A DNA stretch of 64,000 bases from Paenibacillus_L residui (GCF_042677205.1 NZ_JBHTIU010000008.1:1-64000); one strand, 5' to 3'; counted from the first letter of the stretch, positions 33,209 to 42,190 are shown. The notes: a model not told the origin generated them from the sequence alone. Numbers and translations: made by a program.

Positions 33209-33223
33209 ACGTAATTATTACGA
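33209..33223 (+). promoter_or_regulatory. Zur-box-like site upstream of rpmG/importer operon
   Basis: ACGTAATTATTACGA differs by one base from the Bacillus Zur core TCGTAATNATTACGA. Together with the sites at 38838, 38948 and 40585 it defines a zinc-starvation regulon. rpmG begins 177 bases downstream. Confidence 0.7.
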
Positions 33224-33267
33224 ATAATACAAGCCCATTTTCTGACGAATAGTCAACTGATTCCGCA

Positions 33268-33363
33268 ATGACTCAGGACTGGGTCCAGTTTCCAGGCGAG
33301 TTTCCCAATCTAGCAGCGACGGAAGAGTTGCAAACTGCGGCATCCATGAACTGGATGTTTTGA
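33268..33363 (+). CDS. 31-codon ORF between Zur box and rpmG, doubtful
   Basis: MTQDWVQFPGEFPNLAATEE and 11 further residues; no ribosome-binding site. It could be the end of a lost gene of the Zur regulon. Not recognised. Confidence 0.25.
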   Translation: MTQDWVQFPGEFPNLAATEELQTAASMNWMF

Positions 33364-33399
33364 CGAATTTCACTTCAATAAAAAGCGGAGGTGTTTGCT

Positions 33400-33549
33400 A
33401 TGAGAGTTATTGTTACATTAGCATGTACGGAGACGGGAGACCGTAACTATACGACCACGAAGAACAAGAGAACTCATCCGGATCGGTTGGAGCTTCGCAA
33501 GTATAGCCCGCGTTTGAGACGGATAACCTTGCATCGGGAAACGAGGTAA
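33400..33549 (+). CDS. rpmG: Ribosomal protein L33, zinc-independent paralogue
   Basis: 49 residues, MRVIVTLACTETGDRNY onward with the KNKRTHPDRLELRKYSP core. Only one Cys (9) remains; the two CxxC zinc motifs of the C+ form are absent, so this is the C- type made under zinc starvation to replace the zinc-bound L33. GGAGGTG lies about seven bases before the ATG. The Zur-like box upstream agrees. Confidence 0.93.
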   Translation: MRVIVTLACTETGDRNYTTTKNKRTHPDRLELRKYSPRLRRITLHRETR

Positions 33550-33554
33550 TCTTG

Positions 33555-33580
33555 CCCGGACTTTGGTCCGGGTATTTCAT
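33555..33580 (+). terminator. Hairpin after rpmG
   Basis: CCCGGAC-TTTG-GTCCGGG followed by TATTTCATTCTTC. Moderately T-rich, so it may be a partial terminator that lets some transcription reach the importer genes. Confidence 0.65.
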
Positions 33581-33624
33581 TCTTCATTAATCGTAAAAAT
33601 TACATATAACGGAGGAGAGGCAAG

Positions 33625-34857
33625 TTGTTCACCCGAAAATTAGTCAAGACAGGCGGCTTCACAGGCTTGGTCTGCGCAATCATTATCGCACTTTCGGTTA
33701 CAGGCTGCTCAGCCGACAAGAACGCTCCCGAGCCAGATGTGGTGGGGGAACAGTCCGGGCAATCTGAAGCAGGGGGGCAAGCTGAGCAATCTGCAGCGGG
33801 AGAGCAATACGGGCAATCCAATCCGCCAGCAGAGACTGAGCCAACTACTTGGACATTCACGGACACAAGCGGCAAGCAAATTACACTGGGTATTCCGATT
33901 GAAAAGGCGGTCGTCATCAATCGAAATACGGCAGAAGCGATCACCCTTCTCGGAGCGGGCGATCGTATTATCGCTACTGGCGACAATACGGTCAAAAACA
34001 ACCCGTATCTCGGTCTCGACAGCTTGCCGGAAGTCGGGGAAACCGGACAGGTTAATCTCGAAACGATCCTCAGCCTGAGGCCACAGGTCGTATTCGCTTA
34101 TACGAACCGGCCTGATGAGCGGTTGGAAGAAAAACTGGAGCCTGCCGGTATTAAGGTCATCCGAATGAACAATTTCTTGCCAGATCAGGTCGATGAAGAA
34201 TGGAAAATGCTCGGCAAACTGTTCGCTCAAGAAGAGAGGGCTGCTCAGTTTCTGGAATGGAAGCACCAAATCGAAAGCATCCCGGCAGAACGGATCCAGT
34301 CGATAGATGAAGGCGATAAAAAGAGTGTCATGGCGCTGTCCGCAGGTTTTCTGAATTCCAATGGGGGCTATCGCGTTTTTCCGAGCGAATCGTTAGGCGG
34401 CGAGCCTGGAGTAGGTGAAGGCTATGCCACGATTTTGGCTGGGGGTAAAGATGCGGCCGATTTGCAGTGGAATCCGGCTGAAGCCTCTACGACGATCATG
34501 GTCGATGAAGAATATGTGCTTACGCGAAATCCGGACGTCATTACGCTGCATGGCACCTGGCTTGGCGGATATGAGGCAGTGGATGCGGAGCCGCTCGAAG
34601 AGGCATTTTCCAATATTGTATCGATCTCTTCTATTGACCAGCTAAATGCCGGAAAAAATCGGGAAGTCTATTTCTTCCATACGAATTTTATCGGGTCGGA
34701 TAAACGATATATCGGGGTGCTGCAGCTTGCCAAATGGCTGTATCCCGACCGCTTTGAGGATGTTGACCCGGGCGCTTACGCCAAAGAGTATTTTGAACAA
34801 TGGCTTGGCGTTCCTTATCAAGGGATTTGGTATTATTCGTTCAAGGAGAATCATTGA
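33625..34857 (+). CDS. Metal(lophore) ABC transporter substrate-binding lipoprotein
   Basis: 410 residues. Lipobox SVTGC (Cys about 30), a Gln/Glu/Gly-rich linker (about 32-72), then a class III periplasmic-binding fold of the FecB/BtuF family (KAVVINRNTAEAITLLGAGDRI). Anchored outside the membrane, it should bind a siderophore-like complex, cobalamin or a zinc complex; the Zur context favours zinc. The TTG start follows GGAGGAG. The stop overlaps the permease ATG by one base. Confidence 0.83.
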   Translation: MFTRKLVKTGGFTGLVCAIIIALSVTGCSADKNAPEPDVVGEQSGQSEAGGQAEQSAAGEQYGQSNPPAETEPTTWTFTDTSGKQITLGIPIEKAVVINRNTAEAITLLGAGDRIIATGDNTVKNNPYLGLDSLPEVGETGQVNLETILSLRPQVVFAYTNRPDERLEEKLEPAGIKVIRMNNFLPDQVDEEWKMLGKLFAQEERAAQFLEWKHQIESIPAERIQSIDEGDKKSVMALSAGFLNSNGGYRVFPSESLGGEPGVGEGYATILAGGKDAADLQWNPAEASTTIMVDEEYVLTRNPDVITLHGTWLGGYEAVDAEPLEEAFSNIVSISSIDQLNAGKNREVYFFHTNFIGSDKRYIGVLQLAKWLYPDRFEDVDPGAYAKEYFEQWLGVPYQGIWYYSFKENH

Positions 34858-35972
34858 TGGAGAAATCAATCCGCCATAACGAGACGCAGTCACTGGAATC
34901 GTTAGAGCCCGTATCGCCAGCTCGCCCTATGGCATTCCTGTATCGCAGCAGCTCAATGCGCAAGCTTCTCCTGCTTGCCCTGCTTCTTGTTTTGCTGGTG
35001 CTTGTAGCGGCAGCAGCGGTCATGAAAGGCTCGGCAGATGTACCGCTACAGGAACTGTGGGCAATGCTGACGGGAGGCGCTGTAGATGAAATGAACGCGT
35101 ATATCATGCGTGAAGTCCGCCTTCCGCGAATTGTGATGGCGGTGGTGACCGGCATAGCTCTTGCTGCAGCAGGAGCGATTATGCAGGCGCTGCTGCGCAA
35201 CCCGCTGGCGGACCCGTTCACGCTGGGCGTTTCCAGCGGGGCTTCGTTCGGCGCAGCGCTCGCCATTGTGGCGGGTGCCAGCGCTTTTGGCATCAATCTT
35301 GTCCGTAGCGGTCAATGGCTGATCGCTTTCAATGCTTTTGTATTCGGTTGTTTAGCAGTAGGGGTCGTCTACGGTATCTCGCGCTTGAGAAGCAGCTCCA
35401 CTACGGTGCTGCTGCTTGCAGGCGTGGCGATCGGCCAATTGTTCGCGGCTGGTGTATCGGCGCTCAAGTATTTTTCCAATAACGAGGCACTCAAAGACTT
35501 GATCGTCTGGCTCATGGGAGGCTTTTGGGGAGCTGAATGGGGGGTGCTGCACATTCTTTTGCCGTTATTTACCGTATCGCTGTTCGTACTGATGAAGTAT
35601 GCGTGGGATTTGAACGCTCTCGTATCCGGTGAGGAAGTAGCGAAGACGCTTGGCGTTAAAGTGAAGAGAATGCGCTGGATCTGTCTGCTTGTGGTGACGC
35701 TGATGGCGTCGACCACGATAGCTTTTACCGGAATTATCGGGTTCATCGGGCTGGTGGCCCCCCATATCAGCCGGATGATGATCGGCACGGATTACCGCTA
35801 TCTGCTGCCATGCTCATGCCTAACCGGTGCGTTGCTTCTGCTGCTGTCGGATACCGTTGCCCGGCTGCTGCTGTCTCCGATTGAGATTCCGGTCGGGATC
35901 GTGACTGCCTTTTTCGGCGCCCCCTTTTTCGTTTACTTGCTAATCAAAAAACGTCGGGAGTACTGGACGTAA
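34857..35972 (+). CDS. FecCD/BtuC-type permease
   Basis: 371 residues, about 9-10 helices after a ~50-residue cytoplasmic N terminus. MREVRLPRIVMAVVTGIALA, GAIMQALLRNPLADPFTLG and GFIGLVAPHISRMM are family signatures. One permease gene only, so it should work as a homodimer. Overlaps the lipoprotein stop (TGATG), indicating coupling. Confidence 0.88.
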   Translation: MEKSIRHNETQSLESLEPVSPARPMAFLYRSSSMRKLLLLALLLVLLVLVAAAAVMKGSADVPLQELWAMLTGGAVDEMNAYIMREVRLPRIVMAVVTGIALAAAGAIMQALLRNPLADPFTLGVSSGASFGAALAIVAGASAFGINLVRSGQWLIAFNAFVFGCLAVGVVYGISRLRSSSTTVLLLAGVAIGQLFAAGVSALKYFSNNEALKDLIVWLMGGFWGAEWGVLHILLPLFTVSLFVLMKYAWDLNALVSGEEVAKTLGVKVKRMRWICLLVVTLMASTTIAFTGIIGFIGLVAPHISRMMIGTDYRYLLPCSCLTGALLLLLSDTVARLLLSPIEIPVGIVTAFFGAPFFVYLLIKKRREYWT

Positions 35973-35984
35973 GGGGGGAGAGCC

Positions 35985-36797
35985 TTGTTCGTAAACATTG
36001 AGGGCTTATCGTTGGGCTACCGTTCCAATATCATCCTGCACAATATTCATATGAGCCTCGGCAAGGGAGAGGTGACCAGCATCGTTGGGCCAAACGGGGC
36101 GGGGAAGACAACGCTGCTCAAAAGTATGGCCTCTATCCTTCCGCCACAGAAGGGAGTAGTGAAGATTGACGGTGTGGATGTTCGTTCGATCAGGTCAACG
36201 GATTTAGCAAAAATTCAGGCCTACGTTCCGCAGCAAGCTTCATCCGGATTCCCGCTTACGGTCCTGGAAACGGTGATGCTTGGACGCAAGCCCTACATTC
36301 GTTGGGGAGTTAAGCGGCAGGATTTGCATATTGTCGAAACATTGCTTGCCGAGCTTCGATTGGAGCACTATGCCGAGCGTTATATGGATGAGCTGAGCGG
36401 AGGCGAACGGCAGAAAGTGTTGATCGCCCGCGCGTTGGCTCAACAGCCAAACATGCTGCTGCTCGACGAGCCGACTTCGGCGCTAGACATCCGTCATCAG
36501 CTTGAAGTGCTAGAAATCGTCCGCGGTCTGGCGAAGCGTTCCGGAATTCTTGTTGTACTGATTCTGCACGATCTGGAGCTGGCCGCCCGCTATTCGGATG
36601 TCGTCTATATGCTCAAGGACGGCACTGTATTTGCCAACGGCACACCGGAAGAAGTGTTTACCGCTCCCAATATGGAGGCTGTTTACGGGGTGCGGATGGA
36701 GATTGAACAGGCGGCTCACGGGATGAAAATGACCGCCGTAGAGCCGCTTCAGGTATATCAGAAGGAGGAATTTTATGTATCACGGTGTACGATTTGA
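35985..36797 (+). CDS. FecE/BtuD-type ABC ATPase
   Basis: 270 residues. Walker A GPNGAGKTTLL, Q-loop AYVPQ, signature LSGGERQK and Walker B LLLDEPTSALD are all intact. TTG start after GGGGGGAG, 12 bases from the permease. Its 3' end overlaps the methyltransferase gene by 23 bases, so the four genes form one operon. Confidence 0.88.
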   Translation: MFVNIEGLSLGYRSNIILHNIHMSLGKGEVTSIVGPNGAGKTTLLKSMASILPPQKGVVKIDGVDVRSIRSTDLAKIQAYVPQQASSGFPLTVLETVMLGRKPYIRWGVKRQDLHIVETLLAELRLEHYAERYMDELSGGERQKVLIARALAQQPNMLLLDEPTSALDIRHQLEVLEIVRGLAKRSGILVVLILHDLELAARYSDVVYMLKDGTVFANGTPEEVFTAPNMEAVYGVRMEIEQAAHGMKMTAVEPLQVYQKEEFYVSRCTI

Positions 36798-37668
36798 CAT
36801 GAATTTCAAACAGCTTTGGCAGGAAGGAATGAAGGACTGGAATGGCGAACTGCCGGAACGAATGACGGATGATAGCAAGGAAGAAGCGTTCTGGGAAACG
36901 TTTATTCCGAAAAAAGCGAATGCGCTGGATGACTATGCGGCAGCTATTCGGACTGAGCTTCTCCGTCTCATTGAGCCTGGTGACAGCGTGCTGGAAGTCG
37001 GTCCGGGCTGGGGCAATTACACGTTTGCTGCCGCGGAGAAAGCATCTGCGCTGACTTGTGTGGACAGTTCCCGCAGTGTGCTCGATTATTTGCAGGAGGA
37101 GACGAGGCGGCAAGGTCTTCCGCATACCCGGTTCATTCACGCCAAGTGGGAAGAGTATATGCCGCCTGCCGAATCCTTTGACGTTGTCTTTGGGATCAAC
37201 TGTTACTACAGGATGCAGCAGATTGACCGGGCGCTTCTGAATATGAACCATGCAGCTAAACGGCTGGCGATCATTGGACTGACTAGCGGGCCGGAAAAAC
37301 CGCATTTGTATGAAATCCATCGTCAGCTCGGCTGCAAAATCAAATTTCAGCGGCGGGATTACATCTATTTAACTAACATGCTGTATGAGTTAGGTATCGA
37401 TGCCAACTGCAAGATTATTGATATACAGCGGACCTATCGCTACGACAGCGAAGAGCAGCTGATTAAGGCCAATCTCGCCGCCATTCAGGATGCAGATTAT
37501 GACCGCAAAGCTGCGGAAGCCATCCTCCATCAATATGTGATTGAACACGATGGAGGGTATCTGTACACACACCAGTTCAAAGCGGCGCTCTTGTATTGGA
37601 GACCGCAAAAGCTCTATGCAAGCGGAGCATTAAAAGTCGAGGGAGCATTAGAAGCTAAAGAAGCCTAG
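36775..37668 (+). CDS. Class I SAM-dependent methyltransferase
   Basis: 297 residues. Motif I VLEVGPGWGNYTF, then the usual acidic residue loop and VFGINCYYRM. A ~60-residue N-terminal extension precedes the Rossmann core. AGGAGG lies inside the ATPase gene, six bases before this ATG. Tight overlap with a metal importer suggests that it modifies the imported ligand or a chelator rather than a general substrate; no biosynthetic genes for a metallophore are visible. Confidence 0.8.
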   Translation: MYHGVRFDMNFKQLWQEGMKDWNGELPERMTDDSKEEAFWETFIPKKANALDDYAAAIRTELLRLIEPGDSVLEVGPGWGNYTFAAAEKASALTCVDSSRSVLDYLQEETRRQGLPHTRFIHAKWEEYMPPAESFDVVFGINCYYRMQQIDRALLNMNHAAKRLAIIGLTSGPEKPHLYEIHRQLGCKIKFQRRDYIYLTNMLYELGIDANCKIIDIQRTYRYDSEEQLIKANLAAIQDADYDRKAAEAILHQYVIEHDGGYLYTHQFKAALLYWRPQKLYASGALKVEGALEAKEA

Positions 37669-37735
37669 AAGTAGAAAGGGACCGGAATTCGGAGAAACAT
37701 AGAAGATAAAGGAGCCTGGAAGTTGAAGAGCCAGA

Positions 37736-37780
37736 ACCTCGCAGCCAGTAATGAATAATTACTCGACTGCGAGGTCTCTT
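37736..37780. terminator. Bidirectional terminator between convergent genes
   Basis: ACCTCGCAG/CTGCGAGGT with an inner AGTAAT/ATTACT stem, placed between the methyltransferase and the minus-strand CobW gene; followed by TCTCTTCTTTGCTTT on the plus strand. Confidence 0.8.
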
Positions 37781-37798
37781 CTTTGCTTTGAAGACCGA

Positions 37799-38806
37799 TT
37801 AGCCGGCCACACAACCGGCAAACTGTTTGCGGAACCATTCCTCATCCAGATTGCGGCCGATAATCACAAATTCGCTGATTGGTACTTCATTCGGCTGCCA
37901 GTCGCGGTCGGGATAAGAGCCAAACAGCATATGAATCCCCTGGAACACAACACGCTTCTTGACTCCCTTGATATTCAGAACGCCTTTGTAGCGGAATGTA
38001 TCAACACCGTGATCGACAAGCCACTCGTTAATGAATCGCTCCACCTTGTCCAAGTTAAGCGGACGCGTCTCGCGGAAGAAGATCGAGGTGACCTCATCAT
38101 CATGGTCATGATCATGCGCTTCCTCTTCAAGAAATCCGGGTTCGATCTCCAGTTTCTTCTCCAGATCGAAGGCGCCGATTCCGAGAATTTGTTTGATGTC
38201 TATTTGTGCCTGTTGGGTACGGTAAAGCTTGGCAGCCGAATTCATCGTATGTAGGCGCTGTTCCAGCTTTTGGAGCTCTTCTTCGGAAACGAGGTCCGTT
38301 TTGTTCAGAAGTAGAACGTCCGCGAAGGCGACTTGTTCCTGTGCCTCGTGGCCTTCGTCGAGATGCTGTCCGACATGCTTTGCATCTACGACTGTGACGA
38401 TGGCGTCGAGCTTGAAAAATTGGGAGATCTCAGGATCGACAAAAAAGGTTTGGGCCACCGGAGCCGGATCGGCGAGTCCTGTCGTTTCGATAAGCACGCG
38501 GTCAAAATCCGCTTTGCGGCCGCCGCCTTTGCCGAGCTTCGCTTCCATGAGCTGGCCGAGAATGCGAATGAGGTCGCCGCGTACGGTGCAGCAGATACAA
38601 CCGTTATTCATTTCGAAGATTTCCTCATCCGCACCAACGACCAGTTGATTATCGATGCCGACTTCTCCAAATTCGTTAACGATGACCGCGACTTTTTCGC
38701 CATGATCGGCAGTAAGTACATGGTTCAGCAGCGTCGTTTTGCCGGCACCCAGAAATCCGGTGAGCACCGTAACGGGAACGCGGGGATCGGCTTGCAAATT
38801 TGACAT
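37799..38806 (-). CDS. CobW/COG0523-family zinc GTPase (ZNG1/YciC-like)
   Basis: 335 residues. Walker A GFLGAGKTTLL, the metal motif CICC in NNGCICCTVRGDL, LIETTGLADP, and NKTD give a G3E GTPase with a His/Asp-rich insert (AHDHDHDDE) before the C-terminal CobW domain. COG0523 proteins act as metal chaperones; the Zur-like site at 38838-38852 marks this one as a zinc-starvation factor. ATG 38806 follows AGGGAG by eight bases. Confidence 0.88.
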   Translation of the reverse strand: MSNLQADPRVPVTVLTGFLGAGKTTLLNHVLTADHGEKVAVIVNEFGEVGIDNQLVVGADEEIFEMNNGCICCTVRGDLIRILGQLMEAKLGKGGGRKADFDRVLIETTGLADPAPVAQTFFVDPEISQFFKLDAIVTVVDAKHVGQHLDEGHEAQEQVAFADVLLLNKTDLVSEEELQKLEQRLHTMNSAAKLYRTQQAQIDIKQILGIGAFDLEKKLEIEPGFLEEEAHDHDHDDEVTSIFFRETRPLNLDKVERFINEWLVDHGVDTFRYKGVLNIKGVKKRVVFQGIHMLFGSYPDRDWQPNEVPISEFVIIGRNLDEEWFRKQFAGCVAG

Positions 38807-38837
38807 AAGGTTCACTCCCTAATATTATGTTATTAAA

Positions 38838-38852
38838 TCGTAATATTTACTA
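38838..38852 (-). promoter_or_regulatory. Zur-box-like site before the minus-strand CobW gene
   Basis: TCGTAATATTTACTA matches the Zur core at 12 of 14 defined positions and lies 32 bases upstream of the CobW ATG. Confidence 0.6.
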
Positions 38853-38947
38853 TTAATTGAGTATAATCCCTCCTCATGTCATTTGTCAAACGTTGTAGCG
38901 ACATGTGATGCTTATATGGTTGAACACAATATGTTTTGCGTATATAA

Positions 38948-38962
38948 TCGTAATAATTACAA
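38948..38962 (+). promoter_or_regulatory. Zur-box-like site before the ferredoxin/CobW operon
   Basis: TCGTAATAATTACAA, preceded by AA and followed by TTAG, is a near-perfect Zur operator 64 bases before the ferredoxin-like gene. Confidence 0.72.
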
Positions 38963-39025
38963 TTAGAATATTGAGAAACGCTGCCACTCTGTTTGATCAT
39001 TATTGCTTGAAAGGAGAACATACCC

Positions 39026-39445
39026 ATGTCAACGTGGAATTTGCAAGAGACCCGCTGCCACCTGCTCATCTGCAACGGCGGCAGCTGTACGAAACGGCGA
39101 GCTGAAGAGGTGACGCAAGCAATCCGGGATGAAATTTCCCTGCTCGGAGCAGATAAACTGATTCATACGACGAGAACCCGTTGCAATGGTCGTTGTACCG
39201 ATGCCTGTGTGGTAATCGCCTATCCGGACGGGGTTTGGTACAAGGATATTTCTCCGGAGCTGGGAAGGGAGCTTGTCCGCAAGCACCTTTCGGGAGATCG
39301 ACTGGACGAACGGCTGGTCTATTCGTTCGATCGCCGATTTATCGCCTCCGGTCTCTCTGTCACTGGTAAAGAAAAGGCTTCGTGGCAGGCAGTAGACCTT
39401 TTAAACGATGGAAAAATTTTAGCTGAAAGAAAGAGAGGGTTATAG
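39026..39445 (+). CDS. Thioredoxin-like [2Fe-2S] ferredoxin domain protein
   Basis: 139 residues. Cys16-x4-Cys21 and Cys57-x3-Cys61 (CNGRCTDAC; also Cys53) fit the four ligands of thioredoxin-like 2Fe-2S ferredoxins, followed by GVWYKDISPE. The C-terminal ~45 residues are extra. AAGGAG precedes the ATG. One base separates it from the CobW gene downstream, so the pair is one operon under the Zur-like box. It may donate electrons or bind zinc in place of iron-sulfur; no precedent is clear to me. Confidence 0.82.
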   Translation: MSTWNLQETRCHLLICNGGSCTKRRAEEVTQAIRDEISLLGADKLIHTTRTRCNGRCTDACVVIAYPDGVWYKDISPELGRELVRKHLSGDRLDERLVYSFDRRFIASGLSVTGKEKASWQAVDLLNDGKILAERKRGL

Positions 39446-39446
39446 A

Positions 39447-40451
39447 TTGATAGACAAGGTGCCGGTCATCATTCTATCGGGTTTTCTGGGAAGCGGAAAA
39501 ACAACGCTGCTTACGAAGATCCTGGAATATTACGCCAAAGGGCGTTTGCGCCCCGCTGTTATTATGAATGAAGTAGGAGATGTCAATCTCGATGGTCAGC
39601 TAGTGGATGAAACTATCCCCATGCGGGAAATGCTGAGCGGCTGCATTTGCTGTACGATCCGCGGCGATTTGGGAATGGAGATCCGGAACCTGGTTATGGA
39701 ATCTTCACCTGATCTGATCCTTATAGAAGCGACAGGTGTTGCCAACCCGTTGGAAATTTTTGAAGCGGTGACGGAAGCGGCCCTGCTAGTGCCTATTGAT
39801 ATCCGGACGATGATTTCGGTGGTGGATGCGGGACACTTTCTCGAGTGGCGGCGGAAGGGGACTGGAAAGACCTATCATCTGATAGAAGATCAAATTCGGT
39901 GTGCTTCGCTGCTTTTACTGAACAAAGCTGATCTTGTCAGCGCTGCAGAGCGGGATGAGTCGAAACGTCTGATGGCAGAAATCAACCCAAAAGCATCCAT
40001 ACATCCGACCGTTCATTGTGAAATCAGCGAAGAAGCGCTTAATCAGGTGCTGCTTGAGAATAACAGGCTTTGTTTCGAGGAGGCTCAACAGAAGGATCCC
40101 TGCAGCCATTCCGCACATCATCATGATAATGAAGGACATTGTGAACATCACGGTGGCTATGATCATAATCATTCTTACGATCACGTTATGGTTTATACGC
40201 ATTACTTCGATCGGCCTTTGGACAGCACCCGCTTCGAGCAGATTATAAGCGAACTGCCGGATAATGTATATCGGGCCAAAGGTATTTTTACGGAGGCAGA
40301 AACTGGAGAGCGGAAGATGTTTCAATACGCTTACAGACAGTTGGATATTTTTCACATTAAACCGCAAGGCAGTGTTCAGGACGTTGCTGTTTTTCTAGGT
40401 GAACAGTTCCCAAAGCTAGAGCTTAAAAGGAAGCTGGAAGCTGCGCTTTGA
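39447..40451 (+). CDS. CobW/COG0523-family GTPase with His-rich loop
   Basis: 334 residues. Walker A GFLGSGKTTLL, CICC in SGCICCTIRGDL, NKAD, then a strongly His-rich stretch (HSAHHHDNEGHCEHHGGYDH) and the C-terminal CobW domain. TTG start after GAGAGGG, one base from the ferredoxin stop. It differs from the other CobW copy in the histidine content and in its partner, suggesting a distinct client. Confidence 0.88.
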   Translation: MIDKVPVIILSGFLGSGKTTLLTKILEYYAKGRLRPAVIMNEVGDVNLDGQLVDETIPMREMLSGCICCTIRGDLGMEIRNLVMESSPDLILIEATGVANPLEIFEAVTEAALLVPIDIRTMISVVDAGHFLEWRRKGTGKTYHLIEDQIRCASLLLLNKADLVSAAERDESKRLMAEINPKASIHPTVHCEISEEALNQVLLENNRLCFEEAQQKDPCSHSAHHHDNEGHCEHHGGYDHNHSYDHVMVYTHYFDRPLDSTRFEQIISELPDNVYRAKGIFTEAETGERKMFQYAYRQLDIFHIKPQGSVQDVAVFLGEQFPKLELKRKLEAAL

Positions 40452-40584
40452 CTTTTGGCTGCAAGGAAAAAGGGACTCATTATTTTCTCAATGGAAGAAT
40501 GGACAACGAAGGAACTGCTGAAGCGGCAGCTAATCAGCTCTAAGATGATTCTGAACTGATCTATATAGAAAGTAAAATATTATA

Positions 40585-40599
40585 TAGTAATTATTACAG
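40585..40599 (+). promoter_or_regulatory. Fourth Zur-box-like site, before a gene remnant
   Basis: TAGTAATTATTACAG lies 133 bases after the CobW stop. Downstream, 40646-40744 stays open and encodes EGVCTQQIHARIIEDPEGSK then PYFIPHSVARGTNI, with no start in frame; an overlapping frame begins MKKTRLKES. Neither is recognised. Probably a decayed member of the regulon. Nothing else in 40452-40772. Confidence 0.5.
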
Positions 40600-40772
40600 T
40601 TAATATATTACTAATCTATTTTTATGAAAAAAACAAGATTGAAGGAGTCTGCACCCAACAAATACATGCCCGTATTATTGAGGACCCCGAAGGAAGCAAG
40701 CCGTATTTTATTCCTCATAGTGTAGCAAGAGGAACGAATATCTGAATATCCGGACGAACCGCCTAAATCATT

Positions 40773-41330
40773 CTAACGACCGGTTGTTGTTTGAGTATAG
40801 TGATCGACGGCGAAGCCAAATAGCACTTTTAACATAAATAATTGGCAAGTGATTAACATATACGGCTCGATATTGGGCAGCAGGGGGATACAACCTATGC
40901 CGACGGACAGAAGCAAGGCTGCAACAAACCGCTGCGACTGCTTCCCGATCAGCGCGTTCACGATAAACGCTCCTGCTATTGTATACGCCCATACCGCAAT
41001 AGAATACCCGATTGCAGCGTTTAACAAAACTGCAATAATGACGATGTGAAAATGAATGGCGATGAACACGAGCCGGTTCTTCTTTCTTGCTGCATAAAAA
41101 TTGCTTGTTGAAGCCGTGAAATTAGCTATACAGCCTGAAAAAATATCGAAAATGAACAATAAAGCCAGGATGCTTCGCCATACCGGCAAATGGGCGGTCA
41201 TTTCAGGGTACAGGAAATATAACAGTGCAGTCAGCCCTCCGCCAAATAATAGAACGGCGGCAATGGATAAGATATGCTGTTCTTCGCCGAAAATATCATG
41301 CAGGATCGATGGAATCCGTATTGGTTTCAT
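40773..41330 (-). CDS. Hypothetical membrane protein next to a TetR regulator
   Basis: 185 residues with about six hydrophobic helices after the start MKPIRIPSILHDIFGEEQ. GGAGTGTGGAG precedes the ATG. Divergent, 186 bases away, is a TetR gene that probably controls it; the AT-rich interval has several imperfect palindromes. No catalytic motif; function unknown. Confidence 0.7.
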   Translation of the reverse strand: MKPIRIPSILHDIFGEEQHILSIAAVLLFGGGLTALLYFLYPEMTAHLPVWRSILALLFIFDIFSGCIANFTASTSNFYAARKKNRLVFIAIHFHIVIIAVLLNAAIGYSIAVWAYTIAGAFIVNALIGKQSQRFVAALLLSVGIGCIPLLPNIEPYMLITCQLFMLKVLFGFAVDHYTQTTTGR

Positions 41331-41516
41331 TTCTCCACACTCCTCTCAGTATTATGTTTGAGCACGGTACTCCCAAATTACACTAAAGTTTTGTAGTAAA
41401 TATACTAAAATGCTACATAATTATTATAACTATTCAAAATTGATTTTCAATAGTTTTGTACTGAATTTATTGAATTACTCTAAAATTTAAGTTACACTTC
41501 AAATGAGGTGGGGAAG

Positions 41517-42110
41517 ATGAACGGCTTCGAACGAAGAAAGCAGAAAAAAATGGAGCAAATCTTCAATGTCTCCGTGCAGCTTTTTTTCAAATACGGGTTT
41601 CAAAAGGTAAGCGTGAATGAAATCGCCCGGATGGCAAACGTTTCGCCCGCCACCATATACAATTACTTTGGAACCAAGGAGCGGCTCTATGCCGATATGC
41701 TTGTGAACTGGATGGACAAGCAGTTGGAGCAATATGAAAGCATTCTTGATTCCGAGCTGTCCTTTCTGGAGAAAACGAGGAAAATCATGCTGCTGGAGGC
41801 CAAGAACTTAAAGATCTTATCCGGCGAATTTCCTAAACTCCCTGAATCTGACGTAGAAGGGCTGGCGCAAATGCTGGAAAGCTATACAGAGGAAAAGGTA
41901 AAGGGGTTTTTCATAAAGTTCGTCGCGGCGGGAAAGCAGGCGGGGCATATTCATCCGGATCTGACGGAAGAGGTAACGATGCTGTACTTCACGATGTTCA
42001 AGAACGAGCTCGGCAAGTATTGGGGAGCGGCAGGTGAAGACGGCCAAGCCCTAAATATCGATCAATTAATCGAGTTGTTTTTCTATGGATTGGCCGGGCG
42101 GGATGCGTAA
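41517..42110 (+). CDS. TetR-family transcriptional regulator
   Basis: 197 residues. The N-terminal HTH (about 25-47, IARMANVSPATIYNYFGTKERL) is clear; the C-terminal domain contains YTEEKVKGFFIKFVAAGKQAG. GAGG lies seven bases before the ATG; an in-frame GTG three codons upstream overlaps the site. Divergent from the membrane-protein gene, its likely target. Confidence 0.85.
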   Translation: MNGFERRKQKKMEQIFNVSVQLFFKYGFQKVSVNEIARMANVSPATIYNYFGTKERLYADMLVNWMDKQLEQYESILDSELSFLEKTRKIMLLEAKNLKILSGEFPKLPESDVEGLAQMLESYTEEKVKGFFIKFVAAGKQAGHIHPDLTEEVTMLYFTMFKNELGKYWGAAGEDGQALNIDQLIELFFYGLAGRDA

Positions 42111-42190
42111 AAGATGAAGCCGAATGATATGGAACGATAGCGTTCATTGCATCGCCGCATGCTTCAGTGCCTGTTGGAATGAAATACTTA

